56,043 bases of DNA from Vicinamibacteraceae bacterium (GTDB lineage: Bacteria > Acidobacteriota > Vicinamibacteria > Marinacidobacterales > Marinacidobacteraceae), in contig JAAXGQ010000077.1 of assembly GCA_012271265.1 (NCBI GenBank), positions 1 to 56,043 of the forward strand, given 5' to 3'. The notes under the pieces are model-generated. The model saw nothing but the letters and a program-made list of their open reading frames with translations. It was not told where the DNA came from and did not search any database. The translations under genes were made by a program, and so were the position numbers. Positions 25,750 to 33,118 of this stretch are shown here, one piece after another; within the stretch, counting starts at the first letter, position 1, and each line of letters begins with the position of its first letter.

Positions 25750-27288
25750 GTGAAGAAGAAACTCAGGACCAAGGGGATCGCCCTGCTGGCGCTGGTCGCC
25801 GGTCTCGTGTGGCTGATCCACCCGCTCCGGGAAACGATCGTCCTGGGGCTCGACCTCCAGGGCGGCATTCACCTGGTCATGCGGGTCCACACCGAGGACG
25901 CGCTGCGCGTCATCACCGACGAGACCGGCGAGCAGCTCGCGGAGCGCCTCGATCTCGAGGAGATCGACTTCGCCGATATCCGAACCGAGGGACTCGGCGA
26001 CCTGACGATCCTGGATCTCGACGGGGCCCGGCGCACCGAAGTGGAGAACATCCTGGCGTTCAATTGGCCCGGTTGGGACTTCCGCAGCGCCGGCGGAAAC
26101 GACTGGTCGCTGACACTCCGCGCTTCCGAGCAGCTCGCACTGCGCGGGCAGACCGTCACTCAGGCCATGGAGACCGTGCGGCGCCGGGTCGACGAGCTCG
26201 GAGTCGCCGAGCCGGTCATCACGACCCACGGCAACACCGGAGACCAGATCCTGGTCCAGCTCCCCGGCTATGACGACTCGGCCCGGGCCAAGGAGATCAT
26301 CCAGGCCACGGCGCAACTCGAACTGCGTCTGGTCCAGGCGGGGCCGGCGCTCGACCCGGCCGCGCTCCCGCCGCTGAACAGCTCGCTCCAGAACCTGGAG
26401 ACAGTCCTCGAGACCGGAGCGACAGCCTGGTACCAGGTGAACCGCGTCGCCGCCATCACCGGGCGGGATCTGCGGAACGCCCGCCAGGGAACCGACTTCC
26501 AGACCAGCACCCCGAACGTCGAGTTCAGCCTCCACGCCGACGGCGCGGCGCGGATGCGGGATTTCACCGGCGCGAACATCGGCCGGCAGATGGCCATCGT
26601 GCTGGACGGGCTTGTCTTCTCCGCGCCGGTCATCCAGAGCCCGATCTACGACCAGGGACAGATCGTCGGGAACTTCAGCGTCGAGGAGGCTCTGGACCTG
26701 GCCCTCGTCCTCCGCGCAGGCGCGCTTCCCGCCTCGCTGGAGTACCAGGAGGAGCGCACCGTAGGCCCGTCGCTGGGCGCTGACTCCATCCGAAGCGGCG
26801 TCACCGCCTCGATCGCGGGGCTCGCCGGCGTACTTGTCTTCATCATCTTCTATTACCGGCTCTCCGGTCTGAACGCGGTCACGGCGCTCATCCTCAACCT
26901 GCTCATCCTGGTAGGGGCGATGGCGTACTTCGCCGCGACCCTGACCCTGCCCGGGATCGCGGGCGTCATCCTCACCATCGGCATGGGGGTGGACGCGAAT
27001 GTCCTCATCTTCGAGCGGATCAAGGAGGAGATGCGCGGCGGCAAACCACCCCGGACCGCGATCTCGGTGGGGTTCTCGCGGGTGTTCTGGACCATCGTGG
27101 ACGCGAACATGACGAGCCTGGTGGCCGCCGCGATCCTCTTCCAGTTCGGCACCGGGCCCGTCCAGGGGTTCGCGGTCACGCTGAGCATCGGGCTGATCAG
27201 CAACGTGTTCACCGCCATGTTCGTCTCCCGCTACATCTTCGACCTCGTCCTCTCCGGAAGGCGCCACGTCGCCAGGCTGAGCATCTGA
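25750..27288 (+). CDS. secD: Protein translocase subunit SecD
   Basis: 512 aa, GTG start. An N-terminal membrane anchor (residues 9-28) is followed by LGLDLQGGIHLVMRV, the periplasmic P1 domain, and a five-span RND-type membrane region (about 355-510). TIGMGVDANVLIFERIKEE is the conserved proton-pathway segment. It works with SecF to pull exported polypeptides across the membrane using the proton motive force. Seven nt separate it from secF. Confidence 0.97.
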   Translation: MKKKLRTKGIALLALVAGLVWLIHPLRETIVLGLDLQGGIHLVMRVHTEDALRVITDETGEQLAERLDLEEIDFADIRTEGLGDLTILDLDGARRTEVENILAFNWPGWDFRSAGGNDWSLTLRASEQLALRGQTVTQAMETVRRRVDELGVAEPVITTHGNTGDQILVQLPGYDDSARAKEIIQATAQLELRLVQAGPALDPAALPPLNSSLQNLETVLETGATAWYQVNRVAAITGRDLRNARQGTDFQTSTPNVEFSLHADGAARMRDFTGANIGRQMAIVLDGLVFSAPVIQSPIYDQGQIVGNFSVEEALDLALVLRAGALPASLEYQEERTVGPSLGADSIRSGVTASIAGLAGVLVFIIFYYRLSGLNAVTALILNLLILVGAMAYFAATLTLPGIAGVILTIGMGVDANVLIFERIKEEMRGGKPPRTAISVGFSRVFWTIVDANMTSLVAAAILFQFGTGPVQGFAVTLSIGLISNVFTAMFVSRYIFDLVLSGRRHVARLSI

Positions 27289-27295
27289 GGGCGGC

Positions 27296-28285
27296 ATGGA
27301 CATCCTGGGAGACACCCGGATCGACTGGATCCGGTACCGCTGGTGGTTCGCCGCCGTTTCTCTGGCCATCGTCGTCGCCGGGGTCTTCGATGTTGTTCGC
27401 CAGGGTGGATTTCGTTACGGGATCGACTTCTCCGAGGGGACCCTGGTCACCGCGAAGTTCGTCGAGGAACCCGAGGTGGAGGCCATCCGGGAAGCGGTCA
27501 CCGCACTCGGGTACGGCGGGGCCGTCATCCAGAGCTCGGACGACAACCAGGTGATGATCCGGGTCGAGAAAGAGGAATCGGAAGCCTCCGACGCCGAGGC
27601 CGGCACCGGGGCCGAGGCTGGCGCCTCGCCGATCGACGAGACCGCAAACCGGATCCTCGAGGCGCTTCGCGCCGGGGTGGCCGGGAACGAACTCGAAGCC
27701 GCGAGCACCGAGATCGTCGGCCCCGTCGTGGGTGAACAGCTCCGGCGCCAGGGGCGGAACGCGACGCTGCTCGCGCTCTTCGCCATGCTCGTCTACATCG
27801 GCTTCCGCTTCGAGCCCGTGTACGGCGTCGGGGCCACGGTCGCGGTGATCCACGACGTGGTCGTGACGATCGCGCTGGTATCGCTCTTCGACTACGAGAT
27901 CAGCCTCAACGTCATCGCCGCCTTCATGACCCTGGTGGGCTATTCGGTGAACGACACGATCGTCATCTTCGACCGTGTGCGGGAGAATCGCCACATCCAC
28001 CGGCGGCTCAAGCTGGCGGAAATCGTGAATCTGGCCATCAACCAGACGCTCCGGCGCACGGTGCTGACCTCGGGGCTGACGCTCGTCGCCGTCGGGGCGC
28101 TGCTGGCGTGGGGCGGCCCGGTGCTCAAGCCCTTCGCCTTCGTGCTCGTGGCCGGCGTCATCGTGGGGACCTACTCCTCGGTGGCGATCGCCTCGCCCAT
28201 CGTGCTCTGGTGGCGCGAGGTCCGGGGCAAGGCCGCTCCCCCCGCCGAGCTGCAGCGCCCCGCCGAAAAACCGCTGCGCGTCTGA
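27296..28285 (+). CDS. secF: Protein translocase subunit SecF
   Basis: 329 aa. FRYGIDFSEGTLV near residue 45 is the SecF signature, and VGYSVNDTIVIFDRVREN near residue 230 the conserved membrane motif. Six spans in total. An acidic insertion around residues 100-120 (EEESEASDAEAGTGAEAGA), located in the periplasmic domain between the first two spans, is longer than in typical SecF proteins. It ends the tgt-yajC-secD-secF group. Confidence 0.96.
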   Translation: MDILGDTRIDWIRYRWWFAAVSLAIVVAGVFDVVRQGGFRYGIDFSEGTLVTAKFVEEPEVEAIREAVTALGYGGAVIQSSDDNQVMIRVEKEESEASDAEAGTGAEAGASPIDETANRILEALRAGVAGNELEAASTEIVGPVVGEQLRRQGRNATLLALFAMLVYIGFRFEPVYGVGATVAVIHDVVVTIALVSLFDYEISLNVIAAFMTLVGYSVNDTIVIFDRVRENRHIHRRLKLAEIVNLAINQTLRRTVLTSGLTLVAVGALLAWGGPVLKPFAFVLVAGVIVGTYSSVAIASPIVLWWREVRGKAAPPAELQRPAEKPLRV

Positions 28286-28338
28286 CCCGGCCCGCGCGCC
28301 CGGCCGCGAGAGAGGGCGCCTCCGGTCCCGGCCGCGGC

Positions 28339-28344
28339 TAGACT
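28339..28344 (+). promoter_or_regulatory. Candidate -10 (TAGACT) for the first TonB gene
   Basis: TAGACT lies 23 nt before the ATG at 28368, after an 83-bp gap from secF. No -35 consensus is visible. Confidence 0.3.
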
Positions 28345-28367
28345 CGGCCCGGCGAGGTTCCTCTCCG

Positions 28368-29180
28368 ATGTCGCGCGGCCAGCTCCCCGACCCGACGCCC
28401 GGGAACCGGGAGACCGGCAACGACCGGGACGTGCAGCAGTTCGCGTGGCCGGGCCGGGACCGGCCGACGCTGGCCACGGCCCGCTCGGCCGCGTTCGGGG
28501 TCCTGTTCCACCTCGCGGCGCTCCTCCTGATCGTCCGCTCCTCCCTGTCGCTGGACCCGACGGCCCTCCCCGCTCCGACGCCCTACCAGGTCCGCCTTCT
28601 GGCCCCGCCGGCGATCGCCGTGCGCCTCGGAAACCCGACCGCCGCGCCCGATCCCGAAGACATCGCCCGGACTCCCGGAACCGCCCCGCGGTCCAACGAG
28701 CGGCTGGCGGTCCGCCCGGAGATGCTGGCGATGCTCGAGGCGGTTGAGGTGCCGGGGACTTTCGGGGCGGAGGAGGGACTTCCGGACGGAGCCTGGGACG
28801 GATTCGCCTTCGGTCGCGCTGGAGGCGTCCTGGGCGGGATCCCCGGCGGCGTCCCCGGAGGTCAGATCGGGGGTCTCCCGGACGACCGGGCCGAGCCCCG
28901 CCTGCCGGCTCCTGACGAGCCGCCCGTCGCGATTGCGATGCCGCGCCCCCGGTTTCCTGCCGCGGCGCTCCGGGAAGGCATTCGCGGACGCGTCGTTCTG
29001 CGCGCGCTCATCACCGAGCGCGGCGCCGTGGAGGTGATCCGGGTGCTGCGCTCGACCCCCGGGCTTGACGCCGAGGCAGTGCGCGTCGTGGAGTCCGAGT
29101 GGCGATTCCGGCCCGCGCAGCGGAACGGACGCCCGGTGGCAGCGCTGAGCGACCTGGTGGTCACCTTCTCCCTCCGCTGA
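28368..29180 (+). CDS. TonB family energy transducer (first copy)
   Basis: 270 aa. A cytoplasmic N-terminus of about 40 residues, one membrane span (about 43-58, FGVLFHLAALLLIV), a periplasmic linker with Gly-rich GGVLGGIPGGVPGG (about 145-158), and a C-terminal TonB domain (185-270: PRPRFPAAALREGIRGRVVL ... WRFRPAQRNGRPV). It would deliver proton-motive energy to outer-membrane receptors. It lacks its own ExbB/ExbD next to it but precedes the TonB-ExbBD operon. The linker is shared with the second TonB, so the pair may be duplicates. Confidence 0.88.
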   Translation: MSRGQLPDPTPGNRETGNDRDVQQFAWPGRDRPTLATARSAAFGVLFHLAALLLIVRSSLSLDPTALPAPTPYQVRLLAPPAIAVRLGNPTAAPDPEDIARTPGTAPRSNERLAVRPEMLAMLEAVEVPGTFGAEEGLPDGAWDGFAFGRAGGVLGGIPGGVPGGQIGGLPDDRAEPRLPAPDEPPVAIAMPRPRFPAAALREGIRGRVVLRALITERGAVEVIRVLRSTPGLDAEAVRVVESEWRFRPAQRNGRPVAALSDLVVTFSLR

Positions 29181-29262
29181 CGCCGGTCCGGCGACCCGAG
29201 GGCGCCTCCTCACGCCGCGTCACGCCCCCCCGGCGGCCACCCCGCGGCGGAGGCTTCCGCGT

Positions 29263-29292
29263 TTGACTTTCCCGCGTGCCCGATGCTACTTT
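29263..29292 (+). promoter_or_regulatory. Sigma-70-type promoter of the TonB-ExbBD operon
   Basis: TTGACT (29263-29268), an 18-bp spacer and TACTTT (29287-29292). This is the best -35/-10 pair in the window and stands in a locally AT-richer patch. Transcription from about 29299 gives an 83-nt leader to the GTG at 29382. Confidence 0.6.
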
Positions 29293-29381
29293 CTAGAGCC
29301 TCCCCAAGCAGCTCGGGGCATCCGGACGCCTGTGCCGGCACCCCTGATTCATGCTTCGCGAAACGGGGAAAGGAGCCTAGC

Positions 29382-30098
29382 GTGGCAAAAAAGAATCTCA
29401 GTTTTCAGGTCGCCCCGAGTGACGAGGGCACCGCGCAGGCAGCGGGAAGCTTCGCGATCTCGTTCCTGATCCAGGGTGGCATCCTGACCGCGGCGATCAT
29501 CATCCCCATCCTGGCCTACCAACTGCCCACTCCCGAAGGCATCCTGACCTTCATGGCCCAGGCGCCGCCGCCGCCACCGCCGCCACCACCGCCGCCGCCA
29601 CCGAGGGCCCGGCGGCGCCAGGCGCCCAAACCGGTCCTGAACACGACCCCGCAGTTCGTGGCGCCCGTGGACATCCCCGACGATCTCGGCGATGCCGGCG
29701 GCATCGACTTCGGAGTTCCGGGCGGCGTCGAGGGCGGCGTGCCCGGCGGTCTGATCGGCGGCATCGTGGGTGGACTTCCCTCCGGCCCGCCGCCGCCGCC
29801 GCCGAAGGCGGCCCCGGTCCGCGTCGGGGGAGAGATCCGGGAGCCGACCCGGACGGTCTACGTCGCTCCGATCTACCCGGAAATCGCGAAACAGGCCAGG
29901 GTGTCGGGGGTCGTCATCCTCGAAGCCATCATCGACCCGAGCGGGGCCGTGACGAACATCTCCGTCCTGCGGTCGATCCCGCTGCTCGACCAGTCGGCGA
30001 TCGACGCGGTCCGGCAGTGGCGCTATCAGCCGACCATGCTGAACGGCGTCCCGGTTCCGATCGTCATGACGGTCACCGTCACCTTCAACCTCGGCTGA
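29382..30098 (+). CDS. tonB: TonB family energy transducer (second copy, ExbBD operon)
   Basis: 238 aa from the GTG at 29382, chosen because AAGGAG lies 6 nt upstream; longer readings upstream have no family similarity. The membrane span (about 22-45, AGSFAISFLIQGGILTAAIIIPI) is followed by 13 consecutive prolines (62-74), RARRR, a Gly-rich stretch (GGVEGGVPGGLIGGIVGG) and a C-terminal TonB domain (about 160-238, YPEIAKQARVSGVVILEAII ... WRYQPTMLNGVPV). The proline run spans the periplasm. First gene of the TonB-ExbB-ExbD-ExbD-TPR operon. Confidence 0.93.
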   Translation: MAKKNLSFQVAPSDEGTAQAAGSFAISFLIQGGILTAAIIIPILAYQLPTPEGILTFMAQAPPPPPPPPPPPPPRARRRQAPKPVLNTTPQFVAPVDIPDDLGDAGGIDFGVPGGVEGGVPGGLIGGIVGGLPSGPPPPPPKAAPVRVGGEIREPTRTVYVAPIYPEIAKQARVSGVVILEAIIDPSGAVTNISVLRSIPLLDQSAIDAVRQWRYQPTMLNGVPVPIVMTVTVTFNLG

Positions 30099-30177
30099 AG
30101 CCGATCCTCTTCCCGGAGGCAGTTCGGCCGCCTGGGCGGGCGCGCGCTCTCCTCAACCACTTTCTTCTTCAGGCTGA

Positions 30178-30219
30178 CCGGTCCGGGCTGCACGGCCATC
30201 GTGACCCATCCCGGACCGG
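30178..30219 (+). promoter_or_regulatory. Intercistronic hairpin upstream of exbB
   Basis: CCGGTCCGGG (30178-30187) pairs perfectly with CCCGGACCGG (30210-30219). Inside the loop CACG (30191-30194) and CGTG (30200-30203) form a second short stem. It ends 39 nt before the exbB ATG and has no T-run. Probably an mRNA stability or attenuation element that sets TonB:ExbB ratios. Confidence 0.6.
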
Positions 30220-30258
30220 CCGGCCTGCCGTTTCCACGACCCAAGGAGGAAACCGGAA

Positions 30259-30903
30259 ATGAATTTTGACCTGATCGAGATCTGGAACCACATGGGGTTC
30301 GCCGCCAAGCTCATCAACGGCACCATGGGGATCATGTCGATCTACTCGCTTTCGGTGATGATCGAACGCTACCTGGTCTACACCAAGGCCAAGAGCCAGT
30401 CCACGAAGTACGCACCCCAGGTCGCCGAAAAGATCAAGGAAGGCGACCTCAGCGGGGCGATCGATCTGAGCAACGCCAAGCAAGTCAAGAACTCGCACCT
30501 GGCCAAGGTGCTGCTCGCCGGGCTTCAGGAAATGAAGGACAACCAGGGCCAGGCAGCGGCGCAGCGCGCTGTCCAGCGCGCCACCGCGATCTGCAGCATG
30601 GACCTGCGGCGGAACCTCTCCGGGCTCGCCACGGTTGGCGCCACGGCGCCGTTCGTCGGCCTTCTCGGAACGGTGCTCGGCATCATCACGGCCTTCCGGG
30701 GCATGGCCCTGACCGGTTCCGGCGGAATCGGCGCGGTCTCCGCCGGCATCGCCGAGGCCCTGATTGCGACGGCGTTCGGCCTCTTCGTGGCGATCCCCGC
30801 CGTGTGGGCGTTCAACTACCTCACGAACCGGGCGGACGGCTTCGGAGTCCAGATGGACAACGGCGCCTCCGAGCTGATCGGCTTCATCGGAGGACGGGAC
30901 TGA
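30259..30903 (+). CDS. exbB: ExbB/TolQ/MotA-type proton channel protein
   Basis: 214 aa, ATG with AAGGAGG upstream. Three membrane spans: about 12-32, then two C-terminal ones around 120-145 and 165-190. The conserved block GLATVGATAPFVGLLGTVLGI marks the ExbB/TolQ family, and LIATAFGLFVAIPAVWAFNYL the third span. It forms the pentameric channel with ExbD that energises TonB. Confidence 0.95.
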   Translation: MNFDLIEIWNHMGFAAKLINGTMGIMSIYSLSVMIERYLVYTKAKSQSTKYAPQVAEKIKEGDLSGAIDLSNAKQVKNSHLAKVLLAGLQEMKDNQGQAAAQRAVQRATAICSMDLRRNLSGLATVGATAPFVGLLGTVLGIITAFRGMALTGSGGIGAVSAGIAEALIATAFGLFVAIPAVWAFNYLTNRADGFGVQMDNGASELIGFIGGRD

Positions 30904-30945
30904 TCGGGCCGCAAGGCGTCTCGAAGTCTCTCTGTTGCAATCCAT

Positions 30946-30992
30946 GCCCGGCTGGCGCGGCGTACCGATCCGGGTCCGCGCCCCTGCCGGGC
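30946..30992 (+). promoter_or_regulatory. Two-tier intercistronic hairpin between exbB and exbD
   Basis: The outer stem is GCCCGGC (30946-30952) with GCCGGGC (30986-30992); the inner stem is GGCGCGG (30954-30960) with CCGCGCC (30976-30982) around a 15-nt loop. It ends 25 nt before the exbD ATG. With the hairpin before exbB, it suggests segmental control of expression within the operon. Confidence 0.6.
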
Positions 30993-31017
30993 GCACTGAC
31001 TGAAGGAGGAACCCGTC

Positions 31018-31431
31018 ATGGGAATGTCCGGCCTTGGCGACAAGAACGTCAACGCAAACATCAACGTGACTCCGCTGGCGGACGTCATGCTGGTGCTGCT
31101 CATCATCTTCATGGTGGTGACGCCGCTGCTCCAGAAGGGCGTTGACGTGAAGCTCCCTGTCGCGGACCACGGCGTCGACCACGAGGACAGCGACGACGTC
31201 GTGAACGTCGCGATCCGCGAGAACGGCGAGATCTATCTCGATCTGCTCACGACCACGGCGACCGACCTGCCCACCCAGCTCCAGGCCAAATTCGAGGGCA
31301 AGACCGAGCGCCTGCTCTACCTGAAGGCAGACGAGCGGCTCACCTACCGCGAGGTGCTGAACCTGATGGAGTTGTGCCGGGACGGAGGCGCCGACGAGAT
31401 CGGCCTGATCACCGAGCGCACCGGCGAATAG
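31018..31431 (+). CDS. exbD: ExbD/TolR family protein (first copy)
   Basis: 137 aa, ATG preceded by GAAGGAGG. A short N-terminus, then INVTPLADVMLVLLIIFMVVTP (about 16-37) with the single membrane span and the conserved proton-carrying Asp. The periplasmic domain follows (VNVAIRENGEIYLD ... RLLYLKADERLTYREVLNLM). It partners with ExbB. A second, similar copy lies 39 nt downstream. Confidence 0.95.
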   Translation: MGMSGLGDKNVNANINVTPLADVMLVLLIIFMVVTPLLQKGVDVKLPVADHGVDHEDSDDVVNVAIRENGEIYLDLLTTTATDLPTQLQAKFEGKTERLLYLKADERLTYREVLNLMELCRDGGADEIGLITERTGE

Positions 31432-31470
31432 CCGCTTCGTTCCAATCGGAATTTTCCAGGAGACACCATC

Positions 31471-31878
31471 ATGGGCATGTCAGGTTTCGCCTCCGGAGGC
31501 GTCACATCCGACATCAACATCACGCCGCTCATCGATGTTCTGCTCGTCCTTCTGATCATCTTCATGGTGGTGACCCCGCTCACGCAGCAGGGGCACGACG
31601 TGGAGATGCCGGAGAGCCAGGACGCCGTGCAGGCGAACACCGAGCCGGATCCGAACCAGCTCGTGCTGAACATCGCCGCCAACGGCGAACTCACGATCAA
31701 CAAGCAGGTGGTTGCCCCCGAGGAACTGCCCCTGCGCGTCCGGGACATCTTCGAGACCCGCGCCGACAAGACGATCTTCCTGAAAGCAGACGGCTTCCTG
31801 ACCTACGGGCAGGTCGTGGACGTGCTGGACGTGGTGAAGGGCAACGGAGTCGAGCGCGTGGGCATCGTGCCCGAATAG
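31471..31878 (+). CDS. exbD: ExbD/TolR family protein (second copy)
   Basis: 135 aa, with CCAGGAG upstream. DINITPLIDVLLVLLIIFMVVTP carries the span and conserved Asp. The periplasmic part diverges from the first copy (HDVEMPESQDAVQANTEPDPNQ). Two ExbD paralogues after one ExbB are common in the group I infer and may form a heteromeric plug. Confidence 0.95.
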   Translation: MGMSGFASGGVTSDINITPLIDVLLVLLIIFMVVTPLTQQGHDVEMPESQDAVQANTEPDPNQLVLNIAANGELTINKQVVAPEELPLRVRDIFETRADKTIFLKADGFLTYGQVVDVLDVVKGNGVERVGIVPE

Positions 31879-31890
31879 GGAGAGAGCAGA

Positions 31891-32973
31891 ATGACGAAGC
31901 AAACGCGTTCCCGCCTCACCGTGCTGGGCATCGTCGTGGTCGTGGCCGGCGGCATCGCCGTCTCGCCGCTTCCGACGATGGCCGGCAACTACGTCGACAT
32001 GCTGCAGGCCATGCGCGCCTTCGACAAGGCGAACGCCGCCTACGAAGTGAAGGAGTACGACGAGGCCCTCCGGTGGTACGAAGTGGCCACCGAAAACGCC
32101 CCCGCAGACAACGCGATCATCCAGGCCACCCTGCGATTCTTCACCGCGAGCAGCAATCACCTGCTCTACAACCCCGGGCTCACGGACGATCCGGTGAACG
32201 AGGAGCGGCTCGAGGCAGCCCGCGAGGGTTACGAGGAGACCATTGGGGTCGTCGAGGACGGCCTCCAGGACCCGCTCCTGGAGCAGGGGGTGAAGGACAC
32301 GATCGCCCTCTACGAGCAGTACTCCACGGAGCAGCTCGCCGGCCTCTACCGGGACTACTTCCGCGACATGGACAAGTCCATCGAGTACTTCGACAGGCTC
32401 ATCGAGATGGCTCCGGACGAGCCGGGCCGTTACTACGCGCTGGCTGATGTCTACGAGCGGTTCCACGACGAAGAGGAGAACCCCCTGCTCGACATGGCGA
32501 TCGCCACCTACGAGCGGCCGGTGGAGATGAACCCGGACGATCCGATCGGCTACCGGCAGGTGGCCAACCTGCTCAACAAGTACGGTCGCTTCGACGAGAC
32601 GATGGAGTGGCTGGCCCGGGCCCGCGACGTGAACGCGGACAACCCGGAGGGCTACTACCTGATCGCCACCTACTACTGGGACAAGGTGTACCGGGACCCG
32701 GACCTGACCCAGCGACAGCGACGGGAGTTCATCGAACTCGGAATCGGGCAGCTTGATGCGGCGCTGGAACTGAACGACGAGTACGTTGACGCGCTGGTCT
32801 ACAAGAACCTGCTTCTCCGGGAGAAGGCGAAGGTCGAGCCACAGAACGCGAACGCTCTGATCGCCGAGGCCGACGAGTACCGGAGCCGGGCGCTGGCGAT
32901 CCGCGACGCGATCGCCGAGGCCCAGCGGCAGGCGGCAGCCGAGGCCGCGGAGGCGGCAGCCGAGGGCCGCTAA
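31891..32973 (+). CDS. TPR-repeat exported protein, end of TonB/ExbBD operon
   Basis: 360 aa, ATG with GGGAGAG upstream, 12 nt after exbD. An N-terminal hydrophobic signal or anchor (about 9-30) precedes several tetratricopeptide-like repeats: about 38-70 (FDKANAAYEVKEYDEALRWYE), 155-180, 190-260. The C-terminus is Ala/Glu-rich helix (320-360). The genetic position suggests a periplasmic scaffold for the TonB/ExbBD complex. No enzymatic motif is seen. Confidence 0.87.
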   Translation: MTKQTRSRLTVLGIVVVVAGGIAVSPLPTMAGNYVDMLQAMRAFDKANAAYEVKEYDEALRWYEVATENAPADNAIIQATLRFFTASSNHLLYNPGLTDDPVNEERLEAAREGYEETIGVVEDGLQDPLLEQGVKDTIALYEQYSTEQLAGLYRDYFRDMDKSIEYFDRLIEMAPDEPGRYYALADVYERFHDEEENPLLDMAIATYERPVEMNPDDPIGYRQVANLLNKYGRFDETMEWLARARDVNADNPEGYYLIATYYWDKVYRDPDLTQRQRREFIELGIGQLDAALELNDEYVDALVYKNLLLREKAKVEPQNANALIAEADEYRSRALAIRDAIAEAQRQAAAEAAEAAAEGR

Positions 32974-33037
32974 GCCAGAGGGCGGTCCGGGGGCGCTCGC
33001 GAGGGAGCCCGTTCCGACCTCACCCCGACCAACTCCA

Positions 33038-33083
33038 CCCCGCCGGTTGCGCGCTTCGGCTCGCGGCCGGCGGGGTTCTTTCG
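33038..33083 (+). terminator. Intrinsic terminator after the TonB/ExbBD/TPR operon
   Basis: CCCCGCCGG (33038-33046) pairs with CCGGCGGGG (33067-33075), 9 bp perfect, followed by TTCTTTCGT. It lies 65 nt after the TPR stop and 36 nt before rel, separating the two transcripts. Confidence 0.8.
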
Positions 33084-33118
33084 TCTCGGATCACTGGTAG
33101 CCTGAAACCGGCCTCACG

